The notes beneath the pieces were generated by a model that was not told the origin of the DNA, searched no databases, and saw only the letters and a program-made list of their open reading frames with translations. Positions 24,067-35,600 of a stretch of 64,000 nt of DNA are shown in pieces (positions within the stretch are counted from its first letter, which is position 1; each line of letters starts with the position of its first letter). The translations under genes were made by a program, and so were the position numbers. Origin of the DNA: Diphasiastrum complanatum. Lineage: Eukaryota > Streptophyta > Lycopodiopsida > Lycopodiales > Lycopodiaceae. The DNA lies in the NCBI GenBank assembly GCA_029204225.1, contig CM055099.1, positions 68,193,084-68,257,083 of the forward strand. Direction: 5' to 3'.

Positions 24067-25198
24067 TCATTGTTTCTCTTTGTCTTTAATGATCAGCTTT
24101 GCTGTGTGGTCATGAAGAAATTTTTTTTTATCATATGGATCTAGAAAATCAATCGATCTTCTTTTGCTCAAGTCAATGTATCCAGAGAAAATAGCTAAGG
24201 AGGAAGACCTTTTCAGAACTTCCTCAGCTACATAGCCAAACACTTTTATGGCAATGTCTCTCTTCACAAAAATAATTTTATATGTATTCGGAGGGTATTT
24301 ATGCCCATTCGAGAAATAGGATAACACTTTAATTTCCATTATTATTGTCGCAGCATCTGAAGAAAATTTGCTATGATGAATGCAAATCTCTTTATTTACA
24401 AAGCACTTCAAATAATTGGACAGGGATGAATCCCTTTGTTGTGATCCCTGACCTTCTCTCAAATATCCTTGCCTTGTTGCAAAGGCATCCACCTCAACAG
24501 TAGCTTGTAAATATGAGCAAAGGTCACATGTCTTGTAAAACAAAATGACTATATTTGAATAAAAATCTCATTAAGATAAAACCAAATTTACCTACCAGAT
24601 CACGCTCATCAGCTTCAATAAGTGCAGCAGTATGTAGATCATGACCAGCAACAATGGTCGTCGAAGCACTGGATGGACTAGTTTCCAAAGACTGTGACAC
24701 ATATATGCTCTGGATTTTCAGAAATTCCTCCTCATTGGGCAAATTTGCCTGGTATGCCCTGCTTTCAAACATGATTGACTACAGTGCTTCAGTCCCATCC
24801 ATCCATTCATCTCCGTCTTTGTAATCAATAGAAGCACGTAGATCATCATCACCGTCGAGATTTGTGAAGTCCTCGAATTCTTTGACCACACGTTTAAAAT
24901 CACTCACGATTTTTGTGAATCGTTGGTCGTGGCTTTGCTTTGAAGATGGTTGGGCAAGTACTAGGTCATGGAAATGGATGAATCGTAGATTATCCATGAT
25001 CAACATAGACTGATTCAGACTTTCATAATACTCCTTATACAACACTGGAAAATATGATTTATGTTCTGATCCAAACCTCTCAATATCAAAAGACATATTG
25101 AAATACGTCTTATAGTGACCTATGTAGTTACCAACACCGGATTCAACGAGGAAGGCGTGCAAAGCAGAATCAAAAGTATTAGAGGATGACGCGGCCAT
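24067..25198 (-). pseudogene. Gene B: unknown two-exon protein
   Basis: The minus-strand frame starts MAASSSNTFDSALHAFL and runs from 25198 to 24596, interrupted by one TAG at 24779-24781 that is one C-to-T step from Gln. It is then joined across a short intron (24595-24532, GT...AG) to an exon ending at 24067. The join keeps the frame. The product would be about 355 residues, with an acidic central part and a C-terminal part containing TCDLCSYLQATVEVDAF and KYPPNTYKIIFVKRD. I do not recognise the family. It converges with gene A and diverges from gene C across a CACGTG-rich spacer, so it may belong to the same mobile unit. Confidence 0.5.
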
Positions 25199-25221
25199 CT
25201 AGAAAGTATGACCAATATGGT

Positions 25222-25375
25222 TGAGTATCGCTACGACGCGGGGTGGCAGGGAGTTAAAAGACAATCAGGACTTCCTCGCGTGATGGCGATATTGGCGAAT
25301 GACCTGATATCGGAATGATGCGAGGGATCTTAGATCGTCTAGAATCTTTGAAAGATTCTCGCATGGTAGCGATAC
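25222..25375 (-). repeat. Paired TATCGCCA / TAGCGATA motifs upstream of gene B
   Basis: TATCGCTACGACGCG near 25227, CGCGTGATGGCGATATTGG near 25277 and CATGGTAGCGATAC near 25361 form alternating arms of one motif. The same motif flanks gene C in opposite orientation at 26010-26175. Confidence 0.6.
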
Positions 25376-25551
25376 TGCAAATAAAAAGAACTGTTCACAC
25401 ACTGTGAGATACAGGGAGTGAAAATCCAAAACTTAGCAAAATGTTTTAACTGATCAAACAAAATTTATTTAGCTAAAACCAAGAAAATCCAAGCCGTACA
25501 CTCGTCGATCCAACAACAGATCAGATCTATGGCGCGTAGTACAACCGTCCA

Positions 25552-25919
25552 CACGTGTGAGATCACACGTGCTACAATACACGTCAATCTGCCATTCGCC
25601 CATGTGCCCATACGTGCAAGATCACACGTGCCAGAACACATGTCACTAAACCATTGGACCACGTGGACACACGTGCAAGTTTCACACGTGCGGATATAGA
25701 GGTGTAGGTCCCACACGTCAGGTACTGATTGGGCCACGTGACCACATGTGTGAGCCTATACGTGCAAGAACACATGTCACTGATCCATTTGGCCACGTGT
25801 CTCCACGTGGTTTCCCACACGTGTTGATCCAGACGTGCAGTTTCACACGTGCGTATACAGACGTGTAGTTCCACATGTCAGCTATTGACTGGGCCACATG
25901 TCACTGGTATTCACACGTG
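25552..25919. promoter_or_regulatory. Dense CACGTG (G-box) array between divergent genes B and C
   Basis: CACGTG occurs at 25552, 25566, 25625, 25660, 25670, 25685, 25735, 25794, 25804, 25818, 25846 and 25914: twelve in 368 bp, plus many ACGTG and CACATGTC variants. Part of the density comes from a larger duplication: the segment around 25683-25740 recurs near 25844-25900 (period about 161 bp). CACGTG is the core bound by plant bZIP and bHLH factors. Placement between two divergent starts suggests a shared promoter or enhancer, or a minisatellite; function is inferred. Confidence 0.7.
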
Positions 25920-26009
25920 CCAATTTTTCTCCCCTATAAGTCCATTCTCGGGGATTGTACAGGTTTTCGCATAATTTGCTAGCACGTTTGATTGCATCCA
26001 TACGAAATG

Positions 26010-26175
26010 CATTCGTGATATCGCCATCACACGAGCGACCTCCTCTCCATGCCCATTCCTTACACCCTCTCGTGTTGTAGCGATATCAGCTTGACTTCCT
26101 CAATATCGCCATCACGTGAGCCCCTGCCTCTCCCCGCCTGACTCTACCACTCTCTCACGTCGTAGCGATATCACG
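26010..26175 (+). repeat. Two tandem hairpin-like units upstream of gene C
   Basis: Unit 1 (about 26016-26090) begins GATATCGCCATCACACGAG and ends CTCGTGTTGTAGCGATATC. Its two ends are 16/19 reverse-complementary. Unit 2 (about 26101-26174) repeats the pattern as ATATCGCCATCACGTGAG...CTCACGTCGTAGCGATAT. Confidence 0.65.
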
Positions 26176-26240
26176 GTTAGAGTTCTCAGTGTCTCTTCTG
26201 TTGTGTCTCTATCCTCGCGTAGTATAGATATTCAGCCTCA

Positions 26241-28069
26241 ATGGCTTGGATGAAACAAACCGCTAGGCTTACCAGTTTCTTTCATCCGTCCCGTCCCCAG
26301 ACATCTAAACCCGTACGTTCGCAAAGATGCGGTAGACCTAGTTGTCCATGGTTGAGGGACATCAGGGCCTTGCAGAGGAGCAGCAAACTTCTGATCCCGA
26401 AAGCAGCCTTCTATTGGGCTATGAGAGAGGTTACACAAGACATGACCACCCATCTGCCCTATGCAGTGAGGTGGAATATCACTGCATTGGAGGCCCTCCA
26501 TACTGCATACGAGGATTTCTAGACAAAATTGTTTGAGGATTTGATGATGTGCTCCATTCATGGCAAGAGGGTGACACTGATGCCCAAGGACATGCTTCTT
26601 GTCATGAGGCTTTGAAACACCTATGACAGCATTTTTAAGTCAGGATTCACACAGAGGCAAGTTCCTCTTGAAAAAGGGCCTGTCCCACCCCGCAAAAAGA
26701 GAAAGCAAGCACAGCCCAAGCGTTCGCAACCCAAGCCCAGGTCTCCCAGCTCTTCACCCTCACCTCCTCCCATTAGAAAAGATCTGGCTAGTACATCCGC
26801 AATTCCACTAGTTGAGAGTCCTCCCGTAACCCCTGATCTTCAATAACACGATTCTCCTTCTATACATGAGGATGACCTAAATACAGTGGTAGACATGATT
26901 GTTTCTGATGTTGATGCAACTGATAAAGAGTTGCATATCAGACTTCCGAATGAACCTAAAGACACATTTTTTTATTCTGAGAGGTACATTGATTTTGACC
27001 TGTATATAGCCAAGAAAATAGATGATCTCGGAGGGGAGTTTATGTTCTGTATAGACGATATTAATTTTGCAATGCATATCAAAGACCCGCATTGTAGGGA
27101 GCTAAAAGAAAAGACCTCATATATCTCAGACACAGTAGTTGAATCTGCTTGTGCATACTATCTACATAAATATACATATACAGTCACGAAGGAGATTTTT
27201 GTTGTATCTCCATTTTTTGGGCATCTGTTGAATAAAGAGAGGAAAGCCAGAAGGCTCTTCAGGCACACCAGCAAAGAGGCATCAATGTTCATTATCCCAT
27301 ACTGTTCAAAGTAAGATAGTTTCTTCTTGTAATATCTGTTTTCTGTAAGATTTTTCTTTTGGAAACTCTTATAGATTCTAGTAATTCATTGCTTGTCTCT
27401 TTCTGGCAGCAAACATTGGAGTGTGCACATCATATCCATGAAAGTGGATTCGACTGGAAGCTGCACACTTGTGTGCATGACAATGAATTCTTTGCATGCC
27501 ACCCATTCCATGATTAAATCCATGTACAAAAGGATGGTGGGGCTATTGCCCAGGCCGGATGGGTTGGTTGTAAATACCAACATAGAGGTTGTTGATGCAA
27601 AGGTAAAAGGAATCTTTTTACGTATTTTATTTGCATGATGGCATGTAGTTTAGAAATATATTGAATTATACTTTAACAACTTTTCGTTGTGATTTTTTTT
27701 TATGCTTTTAGCTGCGGATGGTAAATCGTTCTTGGATTGGTATATGGTGCAACCTCCAGATGCTAGTATCCGTGAGGTATTTTTTTCAATGTTCCAGTAT
27801 TCTGATGATATATTGTTAACTTTGTGAATTTATATATTTTAAAACATTGGCTAATACATACATACACTCGATATTTTTTTTTGCAGTTCCAATATCCTGA
27901 GGTATCAACAAATGCGATTCATCAGTATCGGCATGAAATGCTGGAAATTTTACTATCATGTGCAAGGCTCTACAAGCATGAAGGTGCCTCGGATGAACCT
28001 GCCAGAGGATCCGTGGATGAGGTTACAGTGCTCGAGGATATGCCTCAGGCACCTTTGATTGAAATGTAA
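26241..28069 (+). pseudogene. Gene C: histone H3/CENH3-like domain in frame with a Ulp1/C48-like protease
   Basis: Exon 1 (26241-27310) is one frame broken by TAG, TGA and TAA at codons 94, 125 and 202. Codons 1-124 follow histone H3 end to end: MAWMKQTAR (1-9), WLRDIRALQ (37-45), LLIPKAAF (50-57), MREVTQD (61-67), RWNITALEAL (77-86), AYEDF (89-93), LFED (97-100), CSIHGKRVTLMPKD (104-117). LLIP, the RW and a longer loop 1 resemble CENH3 more than canonical H3. A basic, Pro/Ser-rich linker with PPRKKRKQ follows. The frame then enters a Ulp1-like region that ends exon 1 and continues in exon 2 (27410-27602) as KHWSVHII, giving the catalytic His, then CMTMNSLH. Exons 3 (27712-27776) and 4 (27887-28069) finish the C-terminus. 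The Gln...Cys-Gly part of the protease is deleted or scrambled at the start of exon 3. The H3 fold would bind H4 in a nucleosome and Ulp1 enzymes cleave SUMO; the joint role is unknown. Confidence 0.72.
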
Positions 28070-28344
28070 ATATAGTTCTGACAGACACATAGAAATATAT
28101 CATCACATGATGATCCATAGATTAATAGATAGGCAAATAGAAAGTGGGCTATTACTGAATGCCACAAATATATTATAACGATTTCAAAAGCAATGTACAT
28201 TTTTCAAAATACTAAATACAAATTGCTTGATGAAATCTTGAAGTCATTTGAGACTTCTTTGTATTCTTTTTTTTTTTTTGAAAAACTACATTGATGTTGC
28301 TCGTCTATCATCCCAATGTTTATGTGGTTTCAACAATTTCTATG

Positions 28345-29717
28345 CTTCTATTTAAGTCCTTGCACTCTATGCGACTTTCTTGTCTTGGCCTTACCTGTAC
28401 ATCAAAGAAACTTGTTAAACAATATCAACATTGAGATTATGTCAAATGAAATATTGCAATACCGAAAACACTAAAACATGTTCAAATAAAATTATTGAAA
28501 GTCATTTCAAATGTGTACTGGAATAAATACACATACACCTACCAATCTCTCGTTGACTCAAAAACAGAAGTGTTTAGGAATATCATATTGCAGCAATGTA
28601 AGCTCTGATCGAATGTGATCGAGTGTCCAATCTTCTTCCACCTCAATTGTTGTAAGAGTAGAATTATTTTTCCTCACTTGAATTTCTATTTGATCTTGAT
28701 GATTCACTGTAAAATCCTGATCCAATGCTTCCATCCGTTGCCAACTTTGGACCATCTTCTATAATAAAATGTTAAAGAAAGCACTTGTTTTTCTATAAGA
28801 TATCTAAATTTCATTGACGATCTATTAACTATGCACTCGATATTGCCATTCCTCTTTTTATCCCAATGATCATCAAGGAGGCTTGATAACATATTGTCTG
28901 TTAAATCACTACAAATAAACATTGTCACTGTTTTACGAATATTACATTCAACAAAAATTGCAATAGGCAAAAACCAGTGCAATCTATTATTTTTTGAACC
29001 TGTGCTATATTTCATACAGTTTTGAATGTCCATAAGAAACCTTGATCGGAAGCTCTCTGCTATGGGGGAATATGGAGGAATCCATTCTTCGCTTGAGAAA
29101 GAGGGTAATGATATCGTCTCTAATTTTCCTCCTAAACTGGATGGTGTGTAAAATGAATCATAGAAGAAAATACAAGAATCCAAAAGTGATCTCGTGGAGT
29201 GGTTCTTGTATTGCAGAAGATCAATATCAGAATGAATAATGTCCATGATGTCGACAAGGGATTGTATAGGTTGCCATTCGATTATGTTTGATGGATACAA
29301 ATCTGCACAAATCCATAAAACTATATGTCATTCAAATACTCAGATACACGTCTAAATGATTAATGCAAAGCTCAAAGCAAAAAATTCTCCAAAACTTACA
29401 ATTGTATTTGAGTCTGTCATTTGAACTTATGCCTTCCACTCTAATTTCCTTATGCATGTAGACATGTTAAATCAAGACCTCTGAAATGGATCGACCACCG
29501 GGTGAAACTTTGAAGTCTAAAATTCTACCTTTCCAAAAATTCCTATAACCATATTTGATTTTCTCTTTTTACCAAAAACACCTCTTGAGGAGGGATGCAT
29601 GAGAACCCAATGAAATTTTCTATAGATACGTGGTATCCAAGAGCCATCAGAGTCTTTTTCATTACAAACAGAAACTGATACAATATTGCTTCGTGGTCTA
29701 CGGCTTTCGGAAGCCAT
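28345..29717 (-). pseudogene. Gene D: multi-exon protein ending in a ubiquitin-like stretch
   Basis: On the minus strand the start MASESRRPRSN lies at 29717. Exon 1 (29717-29529, exactly 63 codons), exon 2 (29448-29400) and exon 3 (from 29302) join in frame through GT...AG introns. Exon 3 includes PSNIIEWQPIQSLVDIMD. A frameshift near 28760 leads to IEIQVRKNN, TTIEVEEDWTLDHIRSEL and IPKHFCF followed by a TGA. This beta-strand/helix pattern (short strand, T-x-x-V strand, charged helix, hydrophobic strand) is like a ubiquitin fold, but there is no certain family match. A last basic exon may begin near 28392. It converges with gene C, which suggests one composite unit A-B-C-D. The product is not functional as it stands. 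Confidence 0.5.
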
Positions 29718-29829
29718 TGCAAAGCTAAAAGAAGATGAACAACAGAGTCTGAAACAAAATATAGTTAAATCAGTATGAAAATAAATTATCAAATTTGTAA
29801 TAAATGTTGGTGGTCTTTCGTAAATCATA

Positions 29830-31901
29830 TATGTTAGTCTAACTATGGTTAGATCAAAATAGATTTACTTTAACCACAAGTTTAGGTCCCAAGCACTTCG
29901 AAAACTCACGAGCAGCAATTACGGTCCAATCACAAGTCAGGACCCTACCCGACGGGAGTTTTGAATTGTATAGAAATATGACCGGAAAGTTCCAAAAAAG
30001 AAATCGACCGGCAACAACGTTACGGTCTTTCACAGGTGTAAATATATAACTGGGCCAATGTACGTCGAATAGTTGAAAAGTCAAAAACAGCATCTTGACA
30101 AAAGACCCTTTTGGTGCTCAAAACTCCTATAATGAATCTTGCAAATCTTATCTATGAATCATTATTTTTAGTCCGATCTTTCCATTTGAATAAGTACTCA
30201 AAGATGCAACAATATTTCAATTGCTTGCTCCTACTCTTGAATACTAACTCAAATTCCAAAAGATACACTGAACTATAAATCCTCCAAATGGGTTGATCTA
30301 CTCCAAAACAAAGTTCATCACCTTCATGTAATCCTAATTACATGAACCACTAGGTGAATTAACCTCTTTATTTCAGAGATCAAATCCAAAATTTAAAGAA
30401 ATTCCATTTCAATTTATTGTAGAAAATAATGCTTCTTGGTACAAATATTTTTTGAATATTCAAATATTCTAAAATACCACAATTCAGTCATCTAAGGAGA
30501 TCCATCAAGTCTCAGACAATCATAACTCAAACCAGAGTATTGCAGTTACTCTAATGAGTTAACAGCCCCATTTCTAGCATCATATGCAAGAAATCAGCAT
30601 CTATCCGTATCTTAATAGATTTATATGTCTCCTACAAAACTGGAGATTTAGACTGAACTTTGTACACAAGCACTTATAGACTACATTGTCAATCTGTAAA
30701 GAAAGCAATTCCTCATAAGTGAACAATTACTTAATGGAAAGGCCTGTGAGATTCATACAATCTCAAGTATGCATTGGAGTAAAGGAATTTAGAGTTCAAA
30801 TAACAGATCTAAATCCTTGACTCACCCATTTGATCAAGAATTACTCATTATCTTAAGAATCTTCACATTTTCTTATAATCTTCAAATGACCTTTAAGTAT
30901 CAATTTATGATCCGTCAATCATAAACATTTAGAATCTTATGATTCATCAATCATAATTCTCATGATTCTAATACCATACTTAATCACTAAAAGATATTGG
31001 AGTATATGTACAACATACAACTCAGGAAATATAAGAATCATTCTGAAATCTTTCCCACAAGGAAAAATACTGGATCTCAAGAATATTCTTCCAATCCGAT
31101 TCTCTACCAGATTATGAGTTCCAAATTCAACAATCAGCCAAGTAAATAAAGACTATTATAACATTCATCTCTAACAATATAAACTTTATACAATCTCCTA
31201 GAACAACGTCTAGAGATTACAAAGTTCTGCTGAATTCCCAAAATTCAGTTTAACATTCTTGGAACCATTAGGATCCGGTATCCAATTGAGCTTACTGGGA
31301 TACTATCACTAATGAATAACGTCTATTTCTCAACTGAGAAATACTTATCTAAGAAATAAGTATCCTATGCACACAATTTAATGAATCTGAATGACTCATA
31401 AATTATGTGTCTTATAATCAATACACACAAAACCAACAGTTTCGGTGAATGCTCTTTACACTGTCCGTTTTACCAATTAACTTCCACATGAGTAAATCAA
31501 CTACTCAAGTAAATTGCTCATGATTTAGAAATCTTAAATGTCTAGATGAAAAATTCAATTATACTAGTATAACACCACATTTAGATCCATATCCAAATCA
31601 CTTTTAAGCTAACCAATAGATCTATGAGAACAGATCTGTTAACTCTGCCAGTAATTGTCAAACACAATACTTGATTATATGTCTATGTTAATCACCTACT
31701 CTTAGCATGAATTCATATTACTTAAACAGTCTTTCAGAACCTAGTTCTACACTGGAAGGCATTATACGAATCTCAATCCAATTGTCTTGTATTTAAGAAA
31801 TTTCTAAAAAGTAGAGGTTTTAAAATAAAAGAGAAATAGTTCTTACGGGTTTCTGATTTGGAATTTATGAGATACCATTGAGGGATCCGGATCTATATCT
31901 C
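29830..31901. other. AT-rich stretch without genes, left flank of inverted Copia copy
   Basis: No motif-bearing frame, RNA or strong repeat is seen. Before the Copia insertion it was continuous with 38060 onward, where a worn Gypsy RT is read on the minus strand. It may therefore be the decayed 3' part of that Gypsy element, but no domain supports this. Confidence 0.45.
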
Positions 31902-31906
31902 ATAAC
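31902..31906. repeat. Target-site duplication ATAAC (left) of inverted Copia copy
   Basis: ATAAC directly precedes the LTR and is repeated exactly at 38055-38059, as expected for a 5-bp Copia target-site duplication. Confidence 0.92.
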
Positions 31907-32588
31907 TGTAAAAATTACAGCAAATAAGGATCCTAAAACACTTGAAATGATGAGGGAAACAATAGATTATGATTTCATAAGATTAGCACAAGTTGAACCA
32001 TCAAAATCCATCAAAAATCTATGCTTGAACCTCACTAAATGGCCCAAATCCTTGAAGAAGGCTTCACACGTGTGAAAGTACGGCCTCCCACAGTCTGAGT
32101 ACTGTACACCAGACCTACATTCAATCCTATAATCATTAGTAATCACAAGTACTCAAACAATTATGAACATAGAGAGCAATTGCACCATTATGAGAGAAAA
32201 ATCATGAAATTGCTTGATTGATTTTGGTGAGATATCATCACCTATATATACATGATCCATCACGGTTTTGGGCAGGTATGAGTAGCCCTAAACCTATCCC
32301 TAATGCTAATTTTGGTGGATCTTTCATCCCTACCAAGTTAGGGTTGGAATCTTGGAGATCCCTCAACAATGCAAAAATTACCAAAAATAGCTCCTATTTT
32401 TTCTCCCTTGTATCTAAGCATAATTTGGACTCATTCCAAAGGTTCTAACACTTAGGTCTACTTGAGAACATCCTTATGAATGGAATCCTATGCTATTTGG
32501 CACGTGTGACAAGCCACATCATGACCATCTAACTATTTACAAGTCATATGACCAAAACTAGTCAAGCTAGAATTGTGAATTTTTAACA
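31907..32588 (-). repeat. 3' LTR of Copia family 1 copy 2
   Basis: It is 682 bp with TG...CA ends, and carries TTCACACGTGTGAA at 32063-32076. Confidence 0.96.
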
Positions 32589-32602
32589 CTCCTCCTCACT
32601 AT

Positions 32603-35600
32603 CTAGCTTGGTTCAATCATTGCTTTACTAATCACTCCAAGTGATGATCTGAACTTCATAAAAGGTGTCTTTTGAAGTGGTTTAGTAAGTAGATCAGCTA
32701 CACATTCATTGCTTGGAACATGCTCCAAAGCAATCTCCTTGGCTTGCACCATTTAGTGATGGCATATCTCAATGTGCTTAGATCTTGCATGGAAGATTGG
32801 GTTAGATGCAAGGTGTTGGGCTGATATATTGTCATTGTAGATGATTGGTGCCTCCTCTGAATCCATGATCTTTAGTTCCACCAATAATCTCTTGATCCAA
32901 AGTACCTCCTTTGTAGTGGTTGTCAAAGCTTTGTACTCGGCCTCGGTTGAAGATAGAGATATAGTTTCTTGCTTTTTTGAAAGCCATGAAACCACACCTT
33001 CTCCTATGAAAATTGAATAGGCACTTGTTGATTTCCTATCCCTCTTGTCCCCTGCAAAATTTGAATCACTAAATGCATGAAGGTTAATCACATCTCCTCT
33101 ATATAGAATCCCAAAATCCAATGTATCCGAGATGTATCTTAGAATCCTCTTAGCCTTTTTCCAATGGATATTCAATGGCTTTTGCATGGATTGGCTCAAC
33201 CTACATACACTAAAGCTAAGATCTGGTCTAGTTATAGTGATCCACATTAAGGAACCTATAAGTTGCCTAAACAAAGTGATGTCCATGAAGGATCTTTCAT
33301 CATCTTCATTTGGCACTTTTACATCTTGCTCCATTGGTGTGTCAACACTTTTGCATAGTTCCATCTTAAATTCTTCAAAAGACTTTGAGCATAGTTTACT
33401 TGACTTATAAAGATAAAATCAGACCCTCTAAGTACTTCTATGCCTAAGATGAAGTGAAGACACCCTAGATCTACCATCTTGAACTCTAAGGATAGATCTA
33501 TCTTGACTTTTTCAATACCATCAACACTATTTCCACTAATGATGATGTCATCTACATAAATGAGTAAAAGTACAATACCAACATCATCAAACTTAATGTA
33601 AAGAGTGGGATCATATTCACTTTGAACAAAAGAAAGTGAAATAAGATAGCAATGTAGTCTTGAATTCCAAGATCTCGAGGCTTGCTTCAAGCCATAGATG
33701 CTTCTTTGGAGATGGCATACTTTGTTCTCCATTCCATGCTTGATGAACCCTTGTGGCTGCTCCATATAGATATCCTCTTCCAAAAAACCATTCAAGAAAG
33801 CATTAGAGACATCCATTTGACATAGAATCCATCCAAAATGTGATGCAAGTGCAATGATTAGTCTTATTGTGACCATCTTGGCCACGGGTGCAAAAGTTTC
33901 CTCATAGTCTATCCCTCTCTCTTGAGCATAACCTTTTGCAACTAATCTTGTTTTATGTTTGTTAACACTCCCATTTGCATTCAACTTAAGCTTGAAGACC
34001 CACTTGCATCCTATTACATTCCTTTGAGGTCTCTCAACAAGCAACCAAGTTTCATTCTCAATCAAGGCATCATACTCATCCAACATAGCTTTATACCATT
34101 CTTTGGAGTTCAATGCATCTTCAACATTAGACGGTTCTTCAAAACTAGATAAAGCATAAGAAGTGGATGAGATACCCTCAACTTGCTGTCCTTTGCCTTG
34201 ATATGTGAGCCTTGATGGCTCCACTTTTGCCCTTGAAGATCTCCTTGGTGTGATAGGTGGGTTTGGTGCTTGCTCCTCCATGAGCTCCTCCTCAAAACCA
34301 AGATCTTGCTCCTCGGCCATCTTCTTCTTGATTGTTGGAGCACTTGAGCCTTCTTCAAGCATATGCATATGATGTTCATCAAAGATGACATCCCTTGAAA
34401 CAACAAATTTGTTCAAGGATGGGAGATAGACTTTGTAGCCCTTGCTTGAGCTTGCATATCCAAGCATGATCCCTCTTGTGGAAGATGGATCCTCCTTGGC
34501 TCTTGTTTCCAATGGCACATGCACATAACATATACACCCAAAAACTTTCAAGTGATTAAGATTGGGTTTCTTTCCATACAACATCTCATAAGGAATTTTG
34601 CCTTCAATTGCTTTGCAAGACACCCTATTCATCAAGTAGTTTGCACATACAAGAGACTCACCCCAAAAGGATTTGGGCAAACAAGCATCTAATCTTAAAG
34701 CCTTAGAACATTCACATAATGTTCTATTCCTTCTTTCAGCAACTCCATTTTGTTGAGGAGTGTAAGGACAAGAAGTCTCTTTCTTGATCCCTTCCTCCTC
34801 ACAAAAGGCCTTGAACTCATTGGAGATGAATTCTCCACCATTGTCACTTCTAAGAATCTTGATGCTATGATTATGATGCTTTTCCACAAACAACTTGAAC
34901 TTTACAAAAGTATAAAATACTTGAGACTTGAAAGAAAGTAAGAACACCCAACAATATCTTGAGTAGTCATCAATGAAGGTTAAAAACATGGATGAACCTC
35001 CATTAGATTTGGTGCTAGCAATGTGCACATCCGAGTGTATGAGTTCAAGAGGATGAGATGACTTTGTGATGGAGTTAGGAAACACCTTCTTATGTGCCTT
35101 GGATAAGGCACAAGCTTCACAAACCTTGTCTTCCTTCCCAATAGACCTTGGTAGGCCTAAAGCATACTCCTCCTTGATCATAGCCTCCATGGAACCCGAG
35201 TTGACATGTCCAAGTCTTTTGTGCCATAAAGTAAAGGTAGATATCTTGCTCTTCTCGGCCAACATGACAACATTAGTATCCACAAATGCATCTAGCTTAT
35301 AAAGTTTGCCAAGTCTAGTGCCCTTAGCCACTATCTTACCCTTCTTCTTGATAAAACATTCATTTGAAGCAAAGTCAACATTGAAACCATTGTCTACCAT
35401 TTGGCCAACACTTAGTAGATTCTTTGTTATTGTAGGAATGTAGAAAACACCTTCTATGTTGATCTTTTTGGAAGATCCTAAGCAAAGGGGAATGCTACCA
35501 GCTCCTTCAATCTTACAAGCTTCATCATTTGCTATATAGATAGACTTTATAGGTCCATCATAAGATAAGAGAGAAGAGAAAAACTCCCTTTTACTAGTCA

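Noticed and set aside
25465..25874. Two minus-strand frames of 90 and 96 codons in the CACGTG array
   Set aside because: Their Cys/Thr/Val/His-rich text comes from translating repeated CACGTG units; no domain and no codon-like composition.
20600..30120. Terminal inverted repeats around the A-D gene block
   Set aside because: Only a weak AAAACTCC-like similarity was seen between the flanks (about 20670 and 29955); not enough to call.
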